DNA of 64,000 bases from Pseudomonadales bacterium. Its GTDB lineage: Bacteria; Pseudomonadota; Gammaproteobacteria; Pseudomonadales; Azotimanducaceae. A model generated the notes under the pieces. That model saw only the letters and a list, made by a program, of their open reading frames with translations, ran no database searches and was not told the DNA's origin. Positions 25,073 through 33,023 of this stretch are shown here, piece after piece (the first letter of the stretch is position 1; each line of letters begins with the position of its first letter). The stretch is from contig JANQPF010000026.1 of NCBI GenBank assembly GCA_028285415.1, positions 179,368-243,367 on the forward strand, given 5' to 3'. The position numbers were made by a program, and so were the translations under genes.

Positions 25073-25593
25073 GCTTCGGCCTCCTTGTCTGCCGCCAGGG
25101 CGCTGCGCAGGCGCTGCTTGGCCCGCAGCAGCAATACCCCCACGTGGTTGCGGCTGATATCAAGCTGCGCCGCAATCTCGTCGTAGGAATTCTGGTTGAG
25201 GTAGGCCAGCACCAGCGGTACGCGGTACTTGTCGGGCAGTTTGGCAATGGCTGCGTTCAACGCGCCGGCGTCTTCACGCACAATCAGCTCGTTGATCACC
25301 GACCCGTCTTGCGCCTGCAGCTCGGACAGCTCTTCTTCTTCGTCACCGAAGATATGCGGAGAACGGCTGCGCTGACGCAGCACGTCGATACAGTAGTTAT
25401 TGGCAATGGAAGCAATCCACTGCCAGAAAGGCTGCTCCGTTTTATATCTGCCAAAGCTCTTGTACGCCCGCATGAATACTTCCTGCGTGGCGTCTTCCGC
25501 TGGATCCGCTGACCCGAGAAGACGGCGGCACAGCCCGAACACCCGGGCGTAGTATTCTCGGTAGAGAATCTCGAAGGCCGCGTTTTTTGCCAC
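25069..25593 (-). CDS. ECF RNA polymerase sigma factor
   Basis: A 174-residue sigma-70 family protein. Region 2 spans about residues 10-78 (DATQEVFMRAYKSFGRY and WQWIASIANNYCID), and region 4 about 110-165 (LPDKYRVPLVLAYLNQNSYD, then the HTH IAAQLDISRNHVGVLLLRAK). No ECF C-terminal extension is present. The start is GTG at 25593. It is co-translated with the membrane protein that follows, its likely anti-sigma factor. It probably drives its own operon and an envelope-related regulon. Confidence 0.93.
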   Translation of the reverse strand: MAKNAAFEILYREYYARVFGLCRRLLGSADPAEDATQEVFMRAYKSFGRYKTEQPFWQWIASIANNYCIDVLRQRSRSPHIFGDEEEELSELQAQDGSVINELIVREDAGALNAAIAKLPDKYRVPLVLAYLNQNSYDEIAAQLDISRNHVGVLLLRAKQRLRSALAADKEAEA

Positions 25594-25898
25594 GTTGGTT
25601 TTCCGTTCAGTTACTTAGAGGTACGACAGTCCGAGCCATTTATTACACAATCGCTGAGAAAAAACTCGCGTCCGCGGCCAAGGGGGCAAGAGAGGGACGA
25701 AAGTGCCTCTACGCCATACTGCAAAACCAAGTGAGAATTACAATCTAAACTGCTGATAAATATGATGTATTTAGCTGAAGGATCACAAGGCGCGCCCTGC
25801 ACCGACAGACCTTCTGTCATCGCAGCGCACCGAAACCTTGGTCCGGGCACAAACTCTGTTTACCATGCCGGCTTCACGTTAAGGGCAACAACCCACGC
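25594..25898. other. Non-coding gap between divergent genes
   Basis: 305 bp between the sigma factor (reverse) and an unknown gene (forward). It should hold both promoters. The centre (about 25735-25780) is AT-rich, including TAAATATGATG, but I cannot fix -35/-10 pairs with confidence. The short open frame on the reverse strand at 25611-25850 has no coding look. Confidence 0.5.
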
Positions 25899-26342
25899 AT
25901 GGCGGAACCGTTCAGTGCCTCCCTGGTGCCATTCGAAACGGAGGATTTTCTCTGGATCATTTTCAAAGGTGAGATGAACCTCGGCCGTCTGACCAAGGCG
26001 CATCAGGCCTTCATGGCCCACCCCGCGTTTCGTCCGGGTATCGACGAACTGCTGGATTTTTCCCAGACCACACTGCGGCATACGAGCGCAGAGGAGGCGC
26101 GGCTGGTCCGCCAGTACGTCATGGCAAAGCCGGAGAGTCTGTCTGACAAATGCGCCTGGGTGGTCAACACGCAGATCGAGTACGGTCTCGGCCGCATGAT
26201 CACCGGCATGCTGGGCAAAGACATGCACATCGAACGACAGATCTGCTATTCAGTAGAGGACGCTCTGGAATGGCTCCGTCCCGGACTGGGCGGAACGCTC
26301 CTGGCGAAGTTCCAGCAGGCCCGGCCCATTGAGCTGAACTGA
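25899..26342 (+). CDS. Unknown soluble protein (STAS/SpoIIAA-like size)
   Basis: A 147-residue soluble protein I do not recognise. It has strand-rich N-terminal residues (EDFLWIIFKGEMNLGRL), a LDFSQTTL strand near residue 55, and a helix-rich second half ending in YSVEDALEWLRP. This alternation, with an EDALEWL-like C-terminal helix, resembles small SpoIIAA/STAS-like proteins, but that is a guess from pattern alone. No signal peptide or membrane segment. It is followed 41 bp later by an azoreductase gene in the same direction, so the two may be co-transcribed. Confidence 0.65.
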   Translation: MAEPFSASLVPFETEDFLWIIFKGEMNLGRLTKAHQAFMAHPAFRPGIDELLDFSQTTLRHTSAEEARLVRQYVMAKPESLSDKCAWVVNTQIEYGLGRMITGMLGKDMHIERQICYSVEDALEWLRPGLGGTLLAKFQQARPIELN

Positions 26343-26383
26343 TCGACGACACATCGCACATTAGACCACCTGAGGACCCTACA

Positions 26384-27001
26384 ATGACAAACGTCCTGTT
26401 CATCAGCGCCTCCCCCCGAGGTGAAGCTTCAGCCGCCCTGCAGGCAGCTGAGATTTTCCGCGCGGCTCTGCCCGCATCGGCGAGCTTCTCGGAGCTGGAT
26501 CTATTTGCTGCAAACCTGCCCGACTACACACCGGAGCTGGCCAGCGCCAAGCAGAAGACCATGATGGGTGCAGACCTGAACAATGCGGAAGCCAGTGAGT
26601 GGAGCGCGGTCGAGCAGCTGGTGGCACAGTTCCTCGCCGCAGACCATCTGCTGATGGCCATCCCCATGTGGAACTTCTCGCTGCCGTACAAGTTCAAGCA
26701 GTACATCGACCTCATCACGCATCCCGGCATGACGTTCACCATGGACAAAGACGGTCCGCGCGGCATCGGTTCAGCCACCGGCACGGTCATCTATTCCCGT
26801 GGCGGGAACTACAGCCCCAAGGATGGCGTCCCGGATCCGTTCGACTTTCAGTCGCCGTACATGAACGCCTGGTGTGCGTTGGTGGGTATCCAGCCTGTCA
26901 GCGAGGTGCTGGTGCAGGGCACCATGGCCGGCCCGGACGCGCAGACAAACGCGGTGTCGGGTGCACGGGAGCAGCTGGAGGCTCTAGCCGGGAATATCTA
27001 G
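26384..27001 (+). CDS. azoR: FMN-dependent NADH-azoreductase
   Basis: A 205-residue flavodoxin-like reductase. The phosphate-binding loop SASPRGEASAALQAAEIF sits at residues 8-25, and the FMN/active-site segment IPMWNFSLPYKFKQYIDL at about 94-112, both hallmarks of AzoR. The enzyme reduces azo compounds and quinones with NAD(P)H and helps with electrophile stress. The ATG is preceded by GAGGACC-like sequence. It converges with the PhoX-like gene across a strong hairpin. Confidence 0.9.
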   Translation: MTNVLFISASPRGEASAALQAAEIFRAALPASASFSELDLFAANLPDYTPELASAKQKTMMGADLNNAEASEWSAVEQLVAQFLAADHLLMAIPMWNFSLPYKFKQYIDLITHPGMTFTMDKDGPRGIGSATGTVIYSRGGNYSPKDGVPDPFDFQSPYMNAWCALVGIQPVSEVLVQGTMAGPDAQTNAVSGAREQLEALAGNI

Positions 27002-27014
27002 ATTCGAAAAGAAA

Positions 27015-27038
27015 AAGCGGCACCCTCCGGTGCCGCTT
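27015..27038 (-). terminator. Rho-independent terminator of the PhoX-like gene
   Basis: A perfect 10-bp stem (AAGCGGCACC) with a CTCC loop lies between the convergent azoR and PhoX-like genes. On the reverse strand the stem is followed by a T-rich run (TTTCTTTTCG), so it mainly ends reverse transcription; it may also slow the forward transcript. Confidence 0.85.
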
Positions 27039-27062
27039 CTGGAGAACAGGCAAGCCGACCTA

Positions 27063-28826
27063 TTAATCAGCGGGGTACGGCCCAAGCTTGTCGGATCCGG
27101 CTTTGCTGGGACGTTGCGCACCGCTGATGTCGAACTCCCAGATAGCATCACCGAAGCCTTTCGAGCTGCGCACGCCATCACTGTCTTCAGCCGTATTCAG
27201 TAGACTTTCGTCTTCGTCTGAGAGGCCTGTGGATCGCGGGTGTTGCACAGCAACGACAAACTTGTTCGGATCAGTCGGGCTGAAGATCATGCCCGTGGCT
27301 TCCGAACCCGGCACCTGCAGGCTCATGAAGTGATCCAACGATTCGGCTACACCATCCTGATCACGATCACGAGCGAACCAGATATCACCGCCGGCAGCGC
27401 CAACCTGGGTGGTGTTTGGCGAGTCTTCGATGATATAGATGTTCCCATTGGCATCAATTGCCAGATTGTCCGGACTGTTCAACGTTGCGTTGGTCGGTGC
27501 AAATCCCACGTTTGTTTGGGTATCGCCGTTTGCGAACAAGCGGACGTACGGTCCACTTGGTCTTTCGACAACCACATACACCGCATTTTCAGACGTAGCG
27601 GTGAAGTAAATCATCTCATACCCGCGTTTGGTGAAGCCTATGGTTGCGTCTTCAGGACGACCGTAGGGCGTGCCAGCGACATCGTCTGCCGCATCGCGGC
27701 CCGCCTGACCGGGGTCGATGATATTGCCATCAGCGTCGAGCAAGTTCTCGGTAGGATCTTGAACGCCCGGCAGCGGTTCACCATTCTCATCTGTGATCGG
27801 AATCCACTGAGCCTTACCCGTTCGCACAGAGGAAGCGGTCTCACCCCGATCCCAGCGCTCGGCCGGATCACAGCCTGCCTTTTCGACGCAGTCCTTGTAG
27901 GAATCTACAGAAAGAACGTAGGTCTGCGCCTTGTTGTACTCACCCGGCGTGGTGAACTTCGCTTTGTAGATCGAACCGGAACGATCTTCGTCAATGAAGT
28001 ACATGACGCCTTGAGGGTCAGTTTTGCTGAAGAAGATGCCTTCCTGCGCCGCCAGCGGCAGCCCATCCAACACACGCCAGTCGGCGCTGGGATCAGTCTC
28101 ACAGTTACCTTTGCGCAGCGCCGGAGCGTTTGGATCATGCGGCGTGCTGTAAGGATCGCAGATCTCTACAATTCGGCCTGTGCCCGCCCACTCTTCACCC
28201 GCAATCAAGGTGCCGTTTGGCGTCCAGCGCACCGGGTCGAAAGCACCGAAGTCACTGTCGTCATTGAAACCCGCAGAACCCCTTGTGACAGCACTTTCAT
28301 CACCCTTAAAGATGATATCCATACGATCTTCAGCAATGTTGTATCGCGAGACGCCGGCTCCAAACGGCGTTTCGTGCGGAATGAAAATGTTCTCACCGCT
28401 CGGGTCGTAGGCAAGCATGTCGAACATCGACGAGTTGTTGCCGGCATCAACGCGCACCACCGAGCCAACGCCACCTTCTTCCACCTCTTCCATGCTGACG
28501 AGGTTGGTCTGCGTGATGCCAGCCGGTACCGACCAGGGCTTGTTGCGTTCATCGACGCTGATCAGCGATACGAAGTTGTCTGTGGTGAAGAACACGCCAG
28601 TGCCTTCCATGACGATTTCGCCGTCAGAGTTGACCAGCGGCTCGCCGTTTTCATCGAGCACCGGCACCATTTCTTCAACCGCTTCCGGCGATTTGAAACC
28701 GTCGGGAATGTCGACAATTTCAGCATCCGTCAGCGGGATGAAGTATGGATTCGTGCCTGCGCTCGCCATTTGCGCAACCGCAATCGCGACCGCGCCGGCA
28801 AGCGCCTTCTTCGGAAATTTGTTCAT
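27063..28826 (-). CDS. PhoX-like (DUF839) exported protein
   Basis: A 587-residue protein from the ATG at 28826, which has an AGGGGAT site. Residues 1-23 are a Sec signal peptide (ALAGAVAIAVAQMASA). The rest matches the PhoX/DUF839 propeller: FIPHETPFGAGVSRY, GTLIAGEEW, TPYGRPEDATIGFTKRG, IYIIEDSPN and a C-terminal SPTDPNKFVVAVQHPR. PhoX enzymes are calcium/iron alkaline phosphatases, normally Tat-exported; this one lacks a twin-arginine motif, so it may be a non-phosphatase relative. It follows the di-heme cytochrome gene by 125 bp in the same direction. Confidence 0.82.
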   Translation of the reverse strand: MNKFPKKALAGAVAIAVAQMASAGTNPYFIPLTDAEIVDIPDGFKSPEAVEEMVPVLDENGEPLVNSDGEIVMEGTGVFFTTDNFVSLISVDERNKPWSVPAGITQTNLVSMEEVEEGGVGSVVRVDAGNNSSMFDMLAYDPSGENIFIPHETPFGAGVSRYNIAEDRMDIIFKGDESAVTRGSAGFNDDSDFGAFDPVRWTPNGTLIAGEEWAGTGRIVEICDPYSTPHDPNAPALRKGNCETDPSADWRVLDGLPLAAQEGIFFSKTDPQGVMYFIDEDRSGSIYKAKFTTPGEYNKAQTYVLSVDSYKDCVEKAGCDPAERWDRGETASSVRTGKAQWIPITDENGEPLPGVQDPTENLLDADGNIIDPGQAGRDAADDVAGTPYGRPEDATIGFTKRGYEMIYFTATSENAVYVVVERPSGPYVRLFANGDTQTNVGFAPTNATLNSPDNLAIDANGNIYIIEDSPNTTQVGAAGGDIWFARDRDQDGVAESLDHFMSLQVPGSEATGMIFSPTDPNKFVVAVQHPRSTGLSDEDESLLNTAEDSDGVRSSKGFGDAIWEFDISGAQRPSKAGSDKLGPYPAD

Positions 28827-28951
28827 GGGATCCCCTGCAATGGTACTTAGTAATGCACGGCGGTGAGCAGCACCCCCCGCCACCTCGAGCAAGGTATCGG
28901 GGAAGTGTGTCACTTTGTTTGCACTAAGTTTTCAGTGTGATGACAAAACTG

Positions 28952-30658
28952 TTACGAGTCGTCCGCGTCCCAGTCCAGCCGGATATCCCAGGTAACAAAG
29001 CGGTCTACCGGCAGCGTCGGCGCGGTTTCATTGTCAACGTGGTCATATACATTGACCGGCCGTGTCACGGTAGCGTCACGTCCGTAGATGTAATCCTGAT
29101 CTTCTACGATGGTTCGATAAGCTTTGTTCAGGAGGCGCGCCCGTTCCGGAGATGGCGCGATGAGTTCGTATACGTCCGCCGCTGCGCGTACCCGCTCATG
29201 GTCCAGCGTGCCGTCCTCTTTGAACCAGCGCGCGAACATCTCTGGATTGCTGCGAAACTCCCCACCGCCGCCAACGCGTTCGAGGTAGGTCTCGATCTCA
29301 CCCCGGGTTTCGCCCATGTTCGGCGTATCCGGCATGCCTTTGAGGTTGATATAGCCCCAACCTGCCGCGCCGTCGATTTTGCGTGGAAATGCAAACGTTT
29401 TGTCGATGGTGGCGCCAACCGAAGCGTGACATCCCATGCAGAAGAGGTTTTCTTCATAGCTGGCAGTGCGCAGCCGGCCATCGTGCCCCTCGATGAAGCC
29501 CTGCACCGACCAGGCAAACTCGTTGTCGAGCCCCCAGTCACCCAGAACCGGGTACCAGGGCAGACGCCCTTCTTCCTTGGCGCGTGCTTCGAGCTCGTAG
29601 CTGCGCGCGTAGGCCATCTTGTGGCGCGGTTTCCACTTCTTCATGTAGCGAACTTCTTTCATACGCCGCGAGACGTTGATGCTGTCGTCCGGTCCAACGC
29701 CAACGTAGCGCACCGTATGCAGAAACTCGGTGCCTGACGGATAGACGTAGGTATCCACACGTTCCCCGGCGGCTGCGCCAACGAATCTGTCCAGGGCGGA
29801 GATCTGCTCGACAACGCCCATCCTGCCATCACCATTCAGATCTTTGCCGATCACGTTCTCGTCAACCGGAAGCGAACTCACGGTATTGAAACCTTTGAGC
29901 AGCGCCTCGGTGATGGCGAGATTCGCGCGATAGACATCGACCGAGTAGTTACCTGCGTCGTCCTGACGGTACGCCTCCGGCAGGCGGATCATCACGTCAT
30001 CCGTCGACCCGTTGGTCGGCCAGAACGTGCTCGGCAGCGGCTTGTAGTTGAAAGCCACCCAGTGACTGCCGTCCCGCGCAAAGCCATGCTGGTCAAACGC
30101 TCCCGCTCCGGCTTCGAGGCCGGCAAGGTCGGGGATCCAGCCTTTGAACCCGGCTTCCTCGAGCCGTGGCGCAAGCTCCGAGTAGTTGTCTTCGTTCACC
30201 CAGGCATCAATTTCCGCGTCGCTGATTCTCGCTACCCGCTCCGTGCGATCTTCGAACAGGTTTTCCCAGTGATTGGTCATGCCAACGTCGCTGAAGCTGT
30301 AGGCGAGCTGCAGCTCACCATCCGCCATTGTGTTCTCACGGCCGGCAATCGGATTCTGGTGGCAGACGTAACATGGATTGAACTGACCGTCCGTCTTCGT
30401 ATAGCACTGCGGCGGAATGACCGCCTCACGATTGAAGACCGGCGCGGTGACATCAAGCTGAGGAATGGGATCGGTGACCACGCCGTCCTGCTCGAGCAGG
30501 TGCGCGATGACCCGCTCGTGCATTGCCATTGATACCGGCAGCTTCGCCACGTGCGTGCCGGTTGCGGTGGTTGCAGGATCGGGCAACACCCCCTCAGCAA
30601 GTGCAACCAGACCCAGCGTGATAAAAATTGCTGCCGCGAAAACGCGAAGACTGTACAT
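28952..30658 (-). CDS. Exported di-heme cytochrome c-like protein
   Basis: A 568-residue protein beginning at the ATG at 30658 (AGGGGGA site) with a Sec signal (VFAAAIFITLGLVALAEG). Two heme c motifs are present: CYVCH near residue 100 and CMGCH near residue 415. The long stretch between them has no domain I can name; it is rich in Trp, Tyr and Asp. Such proteins are periplasmic electron carriers or oxidases, often annotated only as hypothetical. It lies between the halogenase and the PhoX-like gene, same strand, 40 bp after the halogenase stop, so it may be co-transcribed. The upstream open frame overlaps the halogenase gene and is not real. Confidence 0.82.
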   Translation of the reverse strand: MYSLRVFAAAIFITLGLVALAEGVLPDPATTATGTHVAKLPVSMAMHERVIAHLLEQDGVVTDPIPQLDVTAPVFNREAVIPPQCYTKTDGQFNPCYVCHQNPIAGRENTMADGELQLAYSFSDVGMTNHWENLFEDRTERVARISDAEIDAWVNEDNYSELAPRLEEAGFKGWIPDLAGLEAGAGAFDQHGFARDGSHWVAFNYKPLPSTFWPTNGSTDDVMIRLPEAYRQDDAGNYSVDVYRANLAITEALLKGFNTVSSLPVDENVIGKDLNGDGRMGVVEQISALDRFVGAAAGERVDTYVYPSGTEFLHTVRYVGVGPDDSINVSRRMKEVRYMKKWKPRHKMAYARSYELEARAKEEGRLPWYPVLGDWGLDNEFAWSVQGFIEGHDGRLRTASYEENLFCMGCHASVGATIDKTFAFPRKIDGAAGWGYINLKGMPDTPNMGETRGEIETYLERVGGGGEFRSNPEMFARWFKEDGTLDHERVRAAADVYELIAPSPERARLLNKAYRTIVEDQDYIYGRDATVTRPVNVYDHVDNETAPTLPVDRFVTWDIRLDWDADDS

Positions 30659-30698
30659 CCGTCTATTCCCCCTGATGCTTGTTTCCGGGCCTGGGCTT

Positions 30699-32234
30699 TC
30701 AGGCCGCCTTGAAATGCTCCGGTTGCCATTGCCACTCCGGCGCGCGCACCGCTGCCAGGGCCTCAGGCACGGTAAAACCATGCGAGGCGTGCGCTCGCGT
30801 CGCCTCCTTGAGCCGCGCCCAGGCAGCCCGTTCGGCGTCAGTGACTTCTCCCAGCCGTGCGTGCGGCACCTGCTGGCCCAACAGCAACGTGTAGTAGCCA
30901 TCCAGCCGGAATCGGCAGACGGGATCCTCCAGGGTCAGCCGCCAGAGCTGACTCGGCCCGTTTTCCTGGTAATACGAGACGATGCGTTCGGCGCCGCGTA
31001 GATCGACGTCGGCGCGACACGCCTGCCAGAAAGGCGTGTCGAGCATGCCGTTGAATCTGTAGTGAACGGCGAGGAAGTCGGCAATCGTGTCCCAGCTGCG
31101 TGCGTTGTGATGATTGAACTCGCGCCGCACGGCCGGCGTGATACGGCCATGGTTGGTGCGCAGCGTTTCCGCCAGCGCCCGCGACGACGTGCAGATCGCG
31201 GCGATTGCCGTCGCCTCCAGCGGCTCGACGAAGCCGGCGGAGTTCCCGATCGCAACCACGTTTTTGACGAACGCGTTCTCGAAACGGCCGCTCCGGAAGC
31301 GAACAATGCTGGTTTCCTCGATGAGCGGGTTTCTGCCGCGAAACTCTGCCTCCGCGTCATCGTCGGAGACGAAATCAGAAGCGTAGACGTACCCGCGGTT
31401 GATCCGCTCCTCATGCTCTATCTGCCAGCACCAGCCGCTATCCATGGTTTCGCTGGTGGTGTACGGGTGAACCGGTTCGGCGCTCCGCTCCCAGCCACCG
31501 ATGATAGCCTTGTCACAAAAAAGGCTCGAACGGTAACTCACAAACGGCTCATCCAGCGTTTTACCCAGAAGCAGGGATGCAAATCCCGAACAGTCGACGA
31601 AGAGATCAGCCGCAATACTGTTACCGCTCTCGAGATTCAGGCGCTCAACGCCGTCGTCACCGACATCAACATGGGTGACCAGATCGTCGATGATCTCCAC
31701 GCCCTGCTCGAGCGCGTAGCGTTCGAGAAACGCCGCGAATCGTCGATTGTCGAGGTGGTAGCCATAGTCGTCACCGATGTCCAGACGTCCGTTCTTGTCC
31801 TTGAGATACACGAGATCGTTGCGCATGAGCACGGACGTCACGCAGTGATCTTCCATGTCGTTCCAACAGTAATAACCCAGCGGCTGCGGCAGGTCCGGGT
31901 GGGGATGAACAACGTCAACCTGTGGCGAAAAGCTGTAGTTGAAGTCGCCGCCTTTGCCCCATTTGAAACGGATGCCCAGTTTCCAGGTTGGGCCCACCTC
32001 CGCAAAGAACCGCTTCGGGTCGATTCCGAGATAATCGTGCAGAAACCCCGGCAGCTGGCGCAGGCTGCCTTCGCCGACGCCAATAATGCCGAGCTTGGAA
32101 GACTGGAGAACGCGCACGGTGATATCCGAATTACGACGACGCAGACTCAGCGCAGCAAGGAAGCCTGCCGTGCCGCCGCCCAGGACCAGAATCTCCCTGG
32201 TTCGGGAATCAACGGGTTGTAGCAAATCTGTCAT
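30699..32234 (-). CDS. Flavin-dependent (tryptophan-type) halogenase
   Basis: A 511-residue halogenase. The FAD motif is GGGTAG (19-24), GVGEGS lies at 52-57, and Lys85 in TWKLGIRF matches the catalytic lysine of PrnA/RebH. The second signature reads GWCWQIEHE, a WxWxI variant with Glu where WxWxIP has Pro. The C-terminal domain has FYHRFNG-type helices. Family enzymes make hypohalous acid at the flavin and halogenate indoles or phenols. No peptide or polyketide synthase is nearby, so free or protein-bound small substrates are likely. A flavin reductase is needed in trans. Confidence 0.92.
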   Translation of the reverse strand: MTDLLQPVDSRTREILVLGGGTAGFLAALSLRRRNSDITVRVLQSSKLGIIGVGEGSLRQLPGFLHDYLGIDPKRFFAEVGPTWKLGIRFKWGKGGDFNYSFSPQVDVVHPHPDLPQPLGYYCWNDMEDHCVTSVLMRNDLVYLKDKNGRLDIGDDYGYHLDNRRFAAFLERYALEQGVEIIDDLVTHVDVGDDGVERLNLESGNSIAADLFVDCSGFASLLLGKTLDEPFVSYRSSLFCDKAIIGGWERSAEPVHPYTTSETMDSGWCWQIEHEERINRGYVYASDFVSDDDAEAEFRGRNPLIEETSIVRFRSGRFENAFVKNVVAIGNSAGFVEPLEATAIAAICTSSRALAETLRTNHGRITPAVRREFNHHNARSWDTIADFLAVHYRFNGMLDTPFWQACRADVDLRGAERIVSYYQENGPSQLWRLTLEDPVCRFRLDGYYTLLLGQQVPHARLGEVTDAERAAWARLKEATRAHASHGFTVPEALAAVRAPEWQWQPEHFKAA

Positions 32235-32307
32235 GTGCCGCGCCGATCATGCGAGTGGCCGCCAAGTATTCGCGGCCGAGATTACTTTTTGATGACGAGG
32301 CGCCAGT

Positions 32308-32937
32308 TTGTCAGGCGAGAAACAGCAATCAGCCGCAGTGAAAAGAGAACTCCAGCTGCTTTTCCCTTCCGTTGTGCAAATCTGCGACCTTCCGGATCAC
32401 AGCCGCCTGGATGCAGAGCTCATGGCTGAAGTCTCGGCAGTGCGTAACGAGTTGCCCAACACCAAGCCACAGTCATGGGCCTGCGACGTGTACACCACCA
32501 TTGGCCGTGCGGACGCACTTTTTCACCGTCCGGGGTTTGCCCGCTTTCTGCGGATCGCACAGGAAAACGTCGAGACATTTGCGAACGACCTGAAGATGGA
32601 CGTCGCACAGCATCCGCCGCGCATACACGAGTGCTGGATCAACGCATATGCAAGCCACCAGTCCCAGGAGATTCACCTGCACCGAAACAGCGTATTCAGC
32701 GGCATCTACTATTTGCAGGTCCCATCCGGCGCCGGAGCCACCCTCTTCTACTCGCCGAGTGCCGACGTCATGCTCGAGCCCCGCGCGACGCAAGGGAGTC
32801 CCCTGAACGCGAAGGTCACCGGTTTCGCGCCGCAGCCCGGGCGTATGCTGCTGTTCCGATCACACCTGAGGCACAGCGTTATGCCGGGCAAAATGGATGG
32901 CGACAGAATCACGATAGCTTTCAACGCAGTCATGTAA
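32308..32937 (+). CDS. TIGR02466-type 2OG-Fe(II) oxygenase
   Basis: A 209-residue putative 2-oxoglutarate/iron oxygenase. The iron-binding region is EIHLHRNSVFSGIYYLQVP (about 127-145) with the second histidine in LFRSHLRHSVMP (about 190-200), as in the TIGR02466 family. The likely start is TTG at 32308, 8 bases after GACGAGG; a GTG at 32338 is possible. It diverges from the halogenase gene, a pairing also seen in other bacteria where halogenases sit with small cupin-like or 2OG enzymes. Substrate unknown. Confidence 0.82.
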   Translation: MSGEKQQSAAVKRELQLLFPSVVQICDLPDHSRLDAELMAEVSAVRNELPNTKPQSWACDVYTTIGRADALFHRPGFARFLRIAQENVETFANDLKMDVAQHPPRIHECWINAYASHQSQEIHLHRNSVFSGIYYLQVPSGAGATLFYSPSADVMLEPRATQGSPLNAKVTGFAPQPGRMLLFRSHLRHSVMPGKMDGDRITIAFNAVM

Positions 32938-33023
32938 CGCACTTGCCGTTATTGCCGGACATGTCACCAAACCGTAACGCATGACAGGGAAGCTAGCCGG
33001 CCCATTTGTAGTAACGGTTCACC

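Noticed and set aside
27240..28850. 536-codon forward open frame
   Set aside because: Antisense to the PhoX-like gene, which has a signal peptide, a ribosome site and family motifs.
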